This document shows positions 1 through 5,340 of a stretch of DNA of 7,418 nucleotides, in pieces. The notes beneath the pieces were generated by a model. The model was not told the DNA's origin, made no database searches, and was given only the letters and a program-made list of their open reading frames with translations. The translations under genes and the position numbers were made by a program. Position 1 is the stretch's first letter; each line of letters starts with the position of its first letter. Origin of the DNA: Deltaproteobacteria bacterium (GTDB lineage: Bacteria > Desulfobacterota_B > Binatia > UBA9968); assembly GCA_027297485.1 (NCBI GenBank), contig JAPUHZ010000117.1, positions 1 to 7,418 of the forward strand, in the 5' to 3' direction.

Positions 1-145
1 GGACGAGACGATCTACCTAAGGCCCCTAAAGGATTTGCTCTTTCAAGGGAAGTGCCCCGCAGATCTTCTCGTGGAAAAATGGGAAGGGGAATTGGGTCGC
101 GATATTAAAAAGCTGATCGAGTACAGTGCCTATAAACTACCCTGA
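1..145 (+). CDS. Probable glutamate--cysteine ligase, C-terminal end (partial)
   Basis: This is an open frame entering from the left edge (first full codon at 2) and ending at TGA 143-145, about 47 residues. The visible piece reads DETIYLRPLKDLLFQGKCPA and then continues through a WEGELGRD segment to an end in LIEYSAYKLP. The pattern (a 'leP' helix, 'G..pAd.lLe.w.g', then 'liey.ay') resembles the C-terminus of plant-type and proteobacterial glutamate--cysteine ligases, which form gamma-glutamylcysteine from glutamate, cysteine and ATP in the cytoplasm as the first step to glutathione. No catalytic residue lies in this tail, so the call rests on remembered similarity only. The gene is tail to tail with the nagZ remnant, and the stop codons overlap by about 16 bases. 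Other ATP-grasp or carboxylate-amine ligases are possible. Confidence 0.5.
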   Translation, partial: DETIYLRPLKDLLFQGKCPADLLVEKWEGELGRDIKKLIEYSAYKLP

Positions 146-616
146 ATCTCCTCGACGATTCTTCGATGGCGCGGTAACCCGATGAGATTCTTCAGCTCCT
201 CTTCAGGTACACCAGTAAAGTTAGTGAGATAGCGATCCTTGAGATTTTTGATTCTCTGACAGCTCTCCTAAACTCTCGCCTTGATCTCCGGTTTTTTCTC
301 TGTTTCTCGGCAGAAAAACTCAAAGGACTGCACCAAGCTCTCCTGGTCGTGGCAGAACATGAGCAGTCATCAGACATTCCATCTGGTTGTGGCAGGCATA
401 GATAAAGGGGGGGAGGTCAATGGCAATTAGCGGAGGAGTTTTTTTACCTCTCTCCCAAAGCGTGCGGCAGAGAGATAGGATCTGCTTGGGTTCTTTGAGG
501 TTATGGCCAAACAGGATAAAACCGCCAAAGGGGTAACGCTCCTCCTCTTGGGTCAGCTCTTCCCCCTGTAGGCCGACCATAATCATCTGACCGATCTTTT
601 CTCTCAGCGATGCCAT
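130..616 (-). pseudogene. nagZ: Decayed nagZ-like beta-N-acetylhexosaminidase (GH3) remnant
   Basis: From ATG 614-616 the minus strand encodes an N-terminus typical of family 3 glycosidases: REKIGQMIMVGLQGEEL, then GGFILFGHNL and PLIAID, ending near base 416. The expected 'QEGGRV' after IAID is absent. About 50 bases on, in another frame (366 down to 130), a typical NagZ C-terminus appears: LLMFCHDQES, then ESCQRIKNLKDRYL, with an in-frame TAG at 268-270. The middle of the barrel, including the KHFPGHG-type segment with catalytic residues, is missing. About 160 codons remain of a usual 330-400. NagZ releases N-acetylglucosamine from muropeptides in cell-wall recycling; this copy cannot do so. 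At least one large internal deletion, one frameshift and one nonsense change are needed. The final stop lies at 130-132, inside the end of the opposite gene. Confidence 0.72.
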
Positions 617-675
617 AAAATTGACTGGTACATAAGCTAGACAATTTTCGGGCGTTTGTGTAAATTCGCCATAGG

Positions 676-1317
676 ATGAAGAAGGCTAAATACATCGTGG
701 TAGAGGGGCCGATAGGTGTGGGGAAGACAAGCCTGGCAAAAAGTCTGGCCGCTGAGTTTCAGGCCCGATCGGTCTTTGAGAGGGTGGAAGACAACCCCTT
801 TTTACCCAAATTTTACGATGATCGGGAAACCTACGCCTTTCAAAACCAGACATTTTTTCTTCTCAACCGCTATCAACAGCAGAGGGATCTCAGCCAGCAA
901 GAACTCTTTAGCCAAAATACGGTGGCCGACTACCTTTTTGCCAAGGACAAAATCTTCGCAACTTTAACTCTGAGCAGCGAGGAGCTGAACCTCTACCAAC
1001 AGATCTACCGGCTTTTGGACACCAGGGTCCCCAAGCCCGATCTGGTGGTTTATCTCCAGGCCCGGCCTGAGGTCCTTTACAAAAGGATAAAAAAGAGAGA
1101 TAAGAGTTATGAGAAGGGTGTGACCCTCGAATACCTGAGAGAGGTGGCTCAGGCCTATAACCGCTTCTTTTTTAACTACGACGAGAGCCCTCTTTTGGTA
1201 GTGAATAGTTCTGAGATCGATTTCGTTGCCAGCAGCAAAGATCTGGCTGACTTGGTCAAGGAAATCAACAACATGGGTTCGGGGACGCAGCACTACATAC
1301 CGCTTGGATCCAGGTAG
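676..1317 (+). CDS. Deoxynucleoside kinase (dNK family)
   Basis: The product has 213 residues, the normal size for bacterial deoxyadenosine/deoxyguanosine-type kinases, which phosphorylate deoxynucleosides with ATP in the salvage of DNA precursors. The P-loop GPIGVGKT is at residues 11-18, followed by the family motif E-D-NPFL at 38-43, a QNQ-F-LL-R substrate-site stretch at 56-65, the helix DYLFAKDKIFA near 85-95, and an arginine/lysine-rich lid RIKKRDKSYE near 137-146. The C-terminus GTQHYIPLG is also typical. ATG 676 is chosen because an in-frame TAA at 661-663 leaves almost no room upstream; the ribosome site is weak (AGG just before the ATG). The gene stands directly before the panB leader. 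From memory the same pairing occurs in Geobacter-type genomes, where folK may also precede it; folK is not seen here. The preferred nucleoside cannot be read from the sequence. Confidence 0.88.
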   Translation: MKKAKYIVVEGPIGVGKTSLAKSLAAEFQARSVFERVEDNPFLPKFYDDRETYAFQNQTFFLLNRYQQQRDLSQQELFSQNTVADYLFAKDKIFATLTLSSEELNLYQQIYRLLDTRVPKPDLVVYLQARPEVLYKRIKKRDKSYEKGVTLEYLREVAQAYNRFFFNYDESPLLVVNSSEIDFVASSKDLADLVKEINNMGSGTQHYIPLGSR

Positions 1318-1392
1318 CCTGGACTGAGACGGATGCCACGATTGAAAGTCTCCCAAAAGGAATGGCATCGAGCCATGCCTGGGGGCATGGAT

Positions 1393-1423
1393 GGCCTTCC
1401 GGATTAGTCCGGGGGGCTTTTTT
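1393..1423 (+). terminator. Intrinsic terminator (or attenuator) just before panB
   Basis: An eleven-pair stem (1393-1403 with 1408-1418, three G-U pairs) closes a TTAG loop and is followed by six T (1418-1423), GG and five more T. It ends only 17 bases before the panB ATG, so no promoter can fit between. It must therefore be conditional or leaky if panB is transcribed from upstream. Confidence 0.75.
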
Positions 1424-1430
1424 GGTTTTT

Positions 1431-1435
1431 GGAGG
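1431..1435 (+). promoter_or_regulatory. Ribosome binding site of panB
   Basis: GGAGG stands five bases before ATG 1441. It overlaps the alternative TTG start at 1429, which has no such site, and so decides for 1441. Confidence 0.8.
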
Positions 1436-1440
1436 GTAGG

Positions 1441-2247
1441 ATGATCGCAGGAAAAGTTACGGTGCCTGAAATCAGAAAAATGAAGCAGAAGGGGGAGAAA
1501 ATCACCGCTCTGACTGCCTACGATTATTCCTTTGCCCGCATCCTCGATGAGGCGGGGGTGGATATCCTCCTGGTAGGGGATTCTCTTGGCTCCGTCATTC
1601 AAGGGCTAGAAAGTACCTTGCCTGTTACCTTAGATGAGATGATTTATCACACCAAGACCGTGGTTCGCGGAAGAAAGCGAGCCTTGGTTGTGGCGGATAT
1701 GCCCTTTCTCTCCTTTCAAGTGAGCATTGAGGAAGCGAAGCGGAACGCAGGAAGATTCCTACAGGAGGCAGGGGCAGAGGCGGTTAAGGTCGAAGGGGGA
1801 GCTCGGATCCTCGAGACCATCAAGGCGATCGTCCAAATGGAGGTACCCGTCATGGGCCATGTGGGACTAACTCCACAGTCCATTCATCGATTTGGCGGTT
1901 ACAGGGTCCAGGGCAAAGAAAAAGAGCAGAGGGAGGTCATCATGCAGGATGCCATAGCGGTGCAGGAGGGCGGTGCCTTCTCCATTGTTTTGGAGGGGAT
2001 ACCTATGGATCTGGCCAAAGAGATCACCCGGCGCCTGTCGATTCCCACCATCGGCATCGGCGCAGGAATAGACTGTGACGGGCAGGTTCTGGTGGTCCAC
2101 GATATGCTGGGTCTCTTCGAGATGTATACGCCAAAGTTTGTGAAGAGATATGCCGATCTAAAAGGAATAATGGCTGATGCCGTCAAGAATTTCATTGCTG
2201 AGGTCAAGGAAGAAAAATTCCCGGATGAGGAACATTCCTTCCATTAG
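1441..2247 (+). CDS. panB: 3-methyl-2-oxobutanoate hydroxymethyltransferase (PanB)
   Basis: PanB transfers a hydroxymethyl group from 5,10-methylene-tetrahydrofolate to ketoisovalerate, giving ketopantoate, the first committed step to pantothenate and coenzyme A, in the cytoplasm. The 268-residue product has the usual length and all family motifs: VGDSLG with Mg ligand D47, VADMPF with D86, VKVEGG with K116 and E118, GHVGLTPQ at 140-146, GGYRVQGK at 152-159, LEGIP with the likely general base E185, and IGIGAG followed by GQVLVVHDMLG. ATG 1441 is used because GGAGG lies five bases upstream; TTG 1429 would add only four residues. The gene follows a terminator-bearing leader, so its expression is probably set by read-through, and it is spaced 12 bases from panC, indicating one transcript. 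Nothing in it is odd. Confidence 0.97.
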   Translation: MIAGKVTVPEIRKMKQKGEKITALTAYDYSFARILDEAGVDILLVGDSLGSVIQGLESTLPVTLDEMIYHTKTVVRGRKRALVVADMPFLSFQVSIEEAKRNAGRFLQEAGAEAVKVEGGARILETIKAIVQMEVPVMGHVGLTPQSIHRFGGYRVQGKEKEQREVIMQDAIAVQEGGAFSIVLEGIPMDLAKEITRRLSIPTIGIGAGIDCDGQVLVVHDMLGLFEMYTPKFVKRYADLKGIMADAVKNFIAEVKEEKFPDEEHSFH

Positions 2248-2249
2248 AC

Positions 2250-2254
2250 GGTGA
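2250..2254 (+). promoter_or_regulatory. Ribosome binding site of panC
   Basis: GGTGA is placed five bases before ATG 2260. It covers the alternative GTG start at 2251, which has no purine-rich site in front of it, so ATG 2260 is preferred. Confidence 0.5.
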
Positions 2255-2259
2255 GTGAC

Positions 2260-3105
2260 ATGAACCTTATTGAACAGATACGAGAGATGCGACATTGGAG
2301 CGAAACTCAGCGGCGCGAGGAGAAGCGGATCGTTCTTGTCCCTACGATGGGGTTTCTCCACGAGGGTCATCTCAGTCTGGTGCGAGAGGGAAAAAAGAGA
2401 GGGGATCTGCTCGTCGTCTCGGTCTTTGTAAACCCCACGCAGTTTGCTCCCCACGAAGACTATACGGCCTATCCACGTGACCTTGACCGTGATCGAGTGC
2501 TGCTCGAGAAGGAGGGCGTAGATGTTCTCTTCCACCCATCTGTAGAAGAGATGTATCCCAAAGGCGCCCAGACTCACGTGGAGTTGGAAAGGCTGTGTTT
2601 GCTCCTTTGCGGGGCCTCTCGTCCTGGTCACTTTCGAGGTGTGGCGACCGTGGTGGCAAAACTTTTTAATGTTGTGCGTCCCCATGTGGCCATTTTTGGG
2701 TCCAAGGATTACCAACAACTCCAGATCATACGCCGGATGGTAGCGGATTTGAACTTTGATGTGGAGGTAGCTGGCTATCCAATCGTGCGGGAAAAAGATG
2801 GCCTGGCCATGAGCTCGCGCAATACCTATCTCAACCAGAAAGAGAGACAGGCGGCGCTGAGCCTCTCTCGCTCTCTCCACAAAGCAGAGCGTCTCGTTGA
2901 GCAAGGGGAACGGGGAAGTGACAGGATTCTTGACGCAGTGAGGAGGGAAGTTGAAAAGGAGCCCTTGGCTCGAATCGAGTACATCCAGTTGTGCCATCCT
3001 TACACTTTAGAAAAGCTCGACAAAGTGGAGAGTGAAGCGCTGCTTGCCCTAGCCGTTCAAGTTGGCAGGACTAGACTGATTGATAACGCGATTCTCAAGG
3101 CGTAG
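2260..3105 (+). CDS. panC: Pantothenate synthetase (PanC)
   Basis: PanC joins pantoate and beta-alanine with ATP through a pantoyl-adenylate, making pantothenate. The 281-residue protein has the expected length and the nucleotidyltransferase signatures: PTMGFLHEGHLSL at 28-40 with the HIGH-like H34 and H37, VNPTQF near 61-66, a RPGHFRG segment for the substrate pocket, FGSKDYQQ and MSSRN, the KMSKS-like element near the C-terminal third, followed by the small dimer-lid domain ending in RLIDNAILKA. ATG 2260 is preferred over GTG 2251 because GGTGA at 2250-2254 sits at the proper distance. The stop codon is followed directly by the panD ribosome site (AGGAGG 3106-3111), so panC and panD are surely co-transcribed. 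PanC uses the beta-alanine made by PanD and pantoate derived from the PanB product. Confidence 0.97.
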   Translation: MNLIEQIREMRHWSETQRREEKRIVLVPTMGFLHEGHLSLVREGKKRGDLLVVSVFVNPTQFAPHEDYTAYPRDLDRDRVLLEKEGVDVLFHPSVEEMYPKGAQTHVELERLCLLLCGASRPGHFRGVATVVAKLFNVVRPHVAIFGSKDYQQLQIIRRMVADLNFDVEVAGYPIVREKDGLAMSSRNTYLNQKERQAALSLSRSLHKAERLVEQGERGSDRILDAVRREVEKEPLARIEYIQLCHPYTLEKLDKVESEALLALAVQVGRTRLIDNAILKA

Positions 3106-3118
3106 AGGAGGAATTGTC

Positions 3119-3511
3119 ATGAAAAGGTGTATGTTGAAAGGAAAGATCCACGGGGCGAAGGTTACCGACGCCAACGTGAAGTACGAGGGAAGCATTACGA
3201 TTGATGGTGACCTCATGGATGCAGCCGATATCACTCCCTACGAACAGGTACAGGTCTGGAACCTCAACAGCGGAGAGCGGCTTGAAACGTATGCGATCCC
3301 AGCGGAAGCCGGGTCCGGGGAGGTCTGCATAAACGGCGCGGCAGCCCATCGGATCAAAAAGGGAGAGACCGTGATCATCGCCACCTTTGCATGGATGAAT
3401 GAGAGAGAAGTCAAGGCCCATTCGCCGTCGGTTGTTTTTGTTGATGGACACAACCGAATTGGGGACAAACCGGGAAAGCTCAATGCCAAACCCAGGCTCG
3501 TCTCAGGATAA
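3119..3511 (+). CDS. panD: Aspartate 1-decarboxylase (PanD)
   Basis: PanD makes beta-alanine from aspartate and so feeds PanC. It is made as a proenzyme that cleaves itself between Gly24 and Ser25 (motif YEGSITID at 22-29); the serine becomes the pyruvoyl cofactor. Known functional positions are conserved in Escherichia coli numbering: Lys9, Arg54, Thr57 and Tyr58. The product has 130 residues, slightly long for a family of about 115-130, with a short extra C-terminal tail rich in lysine and glycine. A strong AGGAGG ends seven bases before ATG 3119, which rules for this start. Panels of related operons often place panD after panC. It stops four bases before smpB. Whether a PanZ-like maturation factor is needed cannot be told; none is in the window. 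Confidence 0.96.
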   Translation: MKRCMLKGKIHGAKVTDANVKYEGSITIDGDLMDAADITPYEQVQVWNLNSGERLETYAIPAEAGSGEVCINGAAAHRIKKGETVIIATFAWMNEREVKAHSPSVVFVDGHNRIGDKPGKLNAKPRLVSG

Positions 3512-3515
3512 GTTC

Positions 3516-3983
3516 ATGGCGACAAAGGGAACCCAAGAAAAAATTGTTTGTGTCAACCGCAAGGCAAGGCACGACTACTTCATTGAGGCGACCTACGAGG
3601 CTGGTCTGGTTTTAAAAGGTAGCGAGGTCAAGTCCTTGCGGGATGGCAAGGCAACCCTCAAAGACAGTTATGCCCGCATCGTTAGAGGCGAGGCGTTTCT
3701 TCTCAATACTTACATCAGCCCTTATTCAGCAGCGAATCAGCTCAATCACGAGCCGACCCGAACCCGAAAGCTCCTCCTCCACAAGCAGGAGATCCGCCGC
3801 CTCACCGGTAAGGTCAAGGAACGGGGGTTGACCCTGATCGCTTTAAGGCTATACTTTAAGAACGGCAAGGCGAAGGTGGAGTTGGGGTTGGCGCGGGGGA
3901 AGAAGCTTTACGATAAGCGGGAGACCTTGCGAAGGAAAGATGCTCAGCGGGAAGTGGAACGCTCTTTGAAATCACGCAACTAG
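3516..3983 (+). CDS. smpB: SsrA-binding protein (SmpB)
   Basis: SmpB binds tmRNA and brings it to stalled ribosomes for trans-translation. The 155-residue product has the family layout: NRKARHDYFIEATYEAGLVL at 12-31 begins the OB-like barrel, then GSEVKSLRDGKA and DSYARI, then HEPTRTRKLLLHKQEI, then GLTLIALRLYFKNGKAKVEL and the basic C-terminal tail GKKLYDKRETLRRKDAQRE, which folds in the mRNA channel. ATG 3516 starts four bases after the panD stop and gives the normal N-terminus; upstream in-frame starts would lie inside panD. Its ribosome site (AGGATAAG) is modest, so translational coupling to panD is likely. Its partner RNA, ssrA, begins 89 bases downstream. The stop codon lies inside the heptamer repeat array. 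Confidence 0.97.
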   Translation: MATKGTQEKIVCVNRKARHDYFIEATYEAGLVLKGSEVKSLRDGKATLKDSYARIVRGEAFLLNTYISPYSAANQLNHEPTRTRKLLLHKQEIRRLTGKVKERGLTLIALRLYFKNGKAKVELGLARGKKLYDKRETLRRKDAQREVERSLKSRN

Positions 3984-4069
3984 TTTTAAGTTATAAGTGC
4001 TTAGTTTTTAGTTAAAAAGAAACTTCCCCTTCGCAACTAAAAATTGACAACTCAAAACTAGGAACTAAA
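3979..4069. repeat. Two facing arrays of AACT-type heptamers (inverted repeat)
   Basis: On the plus strand 4035-4069 divides exactly into five heptamers: AACTAAA, AATTGAC, AACTCAA, AACTAGG, AACTAAA. On the minus strand 4013-3979 also divides into five: AACTAAA, AACTAAG, CACTTAT, AACTTAA, AACTAGT. The arrays face each other around a 21-base spacer (4014-4034) and match in 24 of 35 positions without gaps, so they could form a cruciform or RNA hairpin between smpB and ssrA. The smpB stop lies in the first array. Confidence 0.7.
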
Positions 4070-4072
4070 TTT

Positions 4073-4425
4073 GGGGGCGATTTGGGTTCGACGGGGGTGG
4101 AAAGTCAAAACGGCATGCCGGGGTCCTGTTGGCCCGTTAAACAAACAGGCTGCAAACTTAACTGCAGATAATTTTGAATACGCCCTAGCTGCCTAATCGC
4201 AGTTAGCGTCTTACCGACCTTCTCCCACGGGGTTGGATAAGACGTCATTTAGTGGGATAGGCTGATTTTCCTGCCGGAGGGGATGAGGCCGAGATCTAAA
4301 CCGGCTGGTTCTGCGAGACCCTGCCGCTGGGGGCTCAAAGAATGAGATTAAAACATCGGCTAAGCATGTAGTCGTTTTTGGCGGAACACTTTCGGACGGG
4401 GGTTCGATTCCCCCCGCCTCCACCA
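4073..4425 (+). ncRNA. ssrA: Transfer-messenger RNA (tmRNA)
   Basis: The 353-base RNA rescues stalled ribosomes with SmpB. The tRNA-like part is complete: the 5' end GGGGGCG pairs with CGCCTCC at 4415-4421 (one G-U), the 5' segment carries the diagnostic GATTTGGGTTCGACGGGG, the T arm GGGGGTTCGATTCCCCC lies at 4398-4414, and a discriminator A plus encoded CCA ends at 4425. The mRNA-like part encodes the tag at 4152-4196. The RNA is of the one-piece type, not permuted. It follows smpB in the same direction, a natural pairing. Promoter position is unclear: a TTGACA/TAAATT pair in the repeat is too close to the mature 5' end. No T-rich terminator follows; the palindrome beginning at 4421 may end the transcript. 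Confidence 0.97.
4152..4196 (+). other. tmRNA proteolysis-tag reading frame
   Basis: From the resume codon GCA the frame reads ANLTADNFEYALAA and stops at TAA 4194-4196. The ending YALAA is the usual signal for ClpXP and related proteases. With the alanine carried by the tRNA part, the full tag would be 15 residues. Confidence 0.92.
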
Positions 4426-4486
4426 TTCGACTCGCTTCGCTTGCTCATGGCAGGCCACACTAAGCAATTAAGCGAGGTGAATGGTG
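4421..4486. repeat. Long palindrome that includes the tmRNA CACCA end
   Basis: CACCATTC-gac-TCGCTT (4421-4437) is mirrored by AAGCGA-ggt-GAATGGTG (4470-4486): fourteen perfect pairs in the two blocks, plus a G-U, a mismatch and a C-G in the middle. A second, competing match is perfect over ten bases: TCGACTCGCT 4427-4436 with AGCGAGTCGA 4508-4517. The left arm takes in the last five bases of ssrA, which suggests an element joined exactly to the tmRNA end, or a folded transcript end. Confidence 0.65.
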
Positions 4487-4522
4487 TCCCGGGCGAGCTA
4501 CGACGGGAGCGAGTCGAGGGGC
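4486..4522 (+). repeat. Small hairpin abutting the GIY-YIG start codon
   Basis: GTCCC 4486-4490 can pair with GGGGC 4518-4522 (one G-U), enclosing GCGAGC and GCGAGT repeats. The pattern 'TCCCG...CGAGGGGC ATG' resembles, from memory, short palindromes found before GIY-YIG genes of this type in many bacterial genomes. Confidence 0.4.
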
Positions 4523-4834
4523 ATGTATCATGTTTATATCCTTTACTGCGCTGACAATAGCTTCTAGGTCGGCTCGGCGCAGAATCTCGCCGCCCGCATA
4601 AAGGCTCACAATGATGGTCGTGGTGCGGCTTACACGTTCAAACGTCGCCCCGCTCGTTTGGTTTATTCTGAGGCACTTCCCTCGGCAGATGAGGCTCTCA
4701 CGCGGGAGCGGCAGCTCAAGCGCTGGAGCCGCGGCGACCGCAAACGCTTAAAGCAACTCAGCAAGCGGCGCTTGTTGACTGACTGTTTCCACGTGGTTTC
4801 CCCGCTCACCCAGCTCCGCTTTCGACCCGCATAG
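4523..4834 (+). pseudogene. GIY-YIG nuclease gene interrupted by an amber codon
   Basis: Reading from ATG 4523 gives MYHVYILYCADNSF, then TAG at 4565-4567, then VGSAQNLAARIKAHNDGRG and on through RRPARLVYSEA and RERQLKRWSR to TAG 4832-4834. This is the single-domain GIY-YIG (UPF0213-like) family: VYIL stands for the GIY strand, the stop replaces the Tyr of YVG/YIG, and the Arg in AARIKAHN and the Glu in RERQLKRW are the other active-site residues. Total length is 103 codons, a little above the usual 80-100. One base change from TAC or TAT explains the stop. The region is GC-richer than the genes around it, sits directly behind the tmRNA palindrome, and is probably of foreign origin. If the stop were read through, the protein could be whole; no evidence for that is visible. 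Confidence 0.8.
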
Positions 4835-4888
4835 CTCTCTTCCGTAATCAATTTTTCCCGTTTACAAAGCTCCAGGAAGGGTACGCAC

Positions 4889-5287
4889 TCAAAAGCAGAT
4901 CCTCGTGCAATGCAGGAAAAGTTTTTTCTGTTCTTGACGTGCCCCTGTGTTGAGGGCCAGTACTACAAGGGGGTAAAGCCAGGGGGAAGTAATTTGTTTT
5001 TCGCACGCTTCTAATAGAGAGGGAATTTCCGGCTCTGTCAAATATCTAATTCTTCCCTCTTGTACGGGGTAAGGCGAAACACTAGCGGCAGGATTAGTTG
5101 AGGTCAGCTCCCACTTGAACCCCATCTTGAGCATGTGCTTTAAAATAGTGAGTTTACGTTTCACAGTGACCGGCTTGACCTTCTGGCCTCTTCCCCTCTT
5201 CCCCTTCTCTATAGCCCAGGTTGTCATGTCTGATAGATAACGACCCCAGGTTGACAGCCCTGATTGAGTGGTGGGAGAATGTTTTAG
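4889..5287 (-). pseudogene. Tyrosine recombinase (phage-type integrase) fragment
   Basis: The minus-strand frame is open from 5287 to TGA 4889-4891, with one internal ATG at 5225-5227. It shows part of the core-binding domain (KPVTVKRKLTILKHMLKMGF, then TSTNPAASV) and the start of the catalytic domain (RYLTEPEIPSLLEACEK, then LVVLALNTGAR, where the Arg is the first catalytic one). Directly after GAR the similarity ends: the expected 'RGEIL..L.W..ID' and the HxxR and Tyr boxes are absent. The N-terminal SAM-like part is also cut (stop at 5288-5290). About 130 of a usual 300-400 residues remain, so it cannot recombine DNA. Integrases of this class often use the 3' end of ssrA as attachment site, and this fragment lies about 460 bases from it. 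No copy of the ssrA end was found further right. Confidence 0.75.
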
Positions 5288-5340
5288 TTAGCAGGTCCAG
5301 TTTTCTGAGGGGCGAACTTTATTTCATAAGGGGGAAGGTC

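Larger units (their letters stand above)
1326..1440 (+). promoter_or_regulatory. Structured leader of panB with competing hairpins
   Basis: Between the kinase stop and panB lie four related segments: GATGCCA 1332-1338, TGGCATC 1363-1369, CCATGCC 1373-1379 and GGCATGG 1384-1390. Segment 1 pairs perfectly with 2 over seven bases, 3 pairs perfectly with 4 over seven bases with a TGGG loop, and 2 can instead pair with 3 over five bases. GCCAT 1372-1376 can also pair with ATGGC 1391-1395, which would open the base of the terminator at 1393. A further GAGAC/GTCTC pair is at 1326-1330 and 1348-1352. This arrangement suggests attenuation or a ligand-sensing RNA. A 'pan' RNA motif has been described upstream of panB in several phyla; whether this leader matches it cannot be judged by eye. 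Confidence 0.5.

Noticed and set aside
621..648. TTGACT at 621-626 as -35 of a promoter for the deoxynucleoside kinase gene
   Set aside because: No convincing -10 sequence lies 16-18 bases downstream (only AATTTT), so it is not called.
964..1602. Long minus-strand frame (212 codons) opposite the kinase and panB
   Set aside because: It lies opposite two well-supported genes and across the panB leader, has no family motif and no ribosome site.
2158..2997. Long minus-strand frame (279 codons) opposite panC
   Set aside because: It is the shadow of panC on the other strand; composition is typical of antisense readings and there are no motifs.
4044..4071. TTGACA at 4044-4049 with TAAATT at 4066-4071 as an ssrA promoter
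   Set aside because: The -10 box would end two bases before the mature tmRNA 5' end, so transcription would start inside the RNA; both boxes fall in the heptamer array and are probably chance.
4211..4426. Minus-strand open frame beginning MVEAGGIEPPS, opposite the end of ssrA
   Set aside because: It is the antisense reading of the tmRNA 3' half; the sequence MVEAGGIEPPS comes from the T-arm and acceptor stem and is a well-known false ORF start.
3984..4500. CRISPR-like repeats
   Set aside because: The heptamer arrays have no spacers of constant length and the palindromes occur only once each; no cas genes are present.
4663..4851. Minus-strand frame opposite the GIY-YIG pseudogene
   Set aside because: The plus strand explains the sequence as GIY-YIG coding; the minus reading has no recognisable motif and does not continue the integrase.
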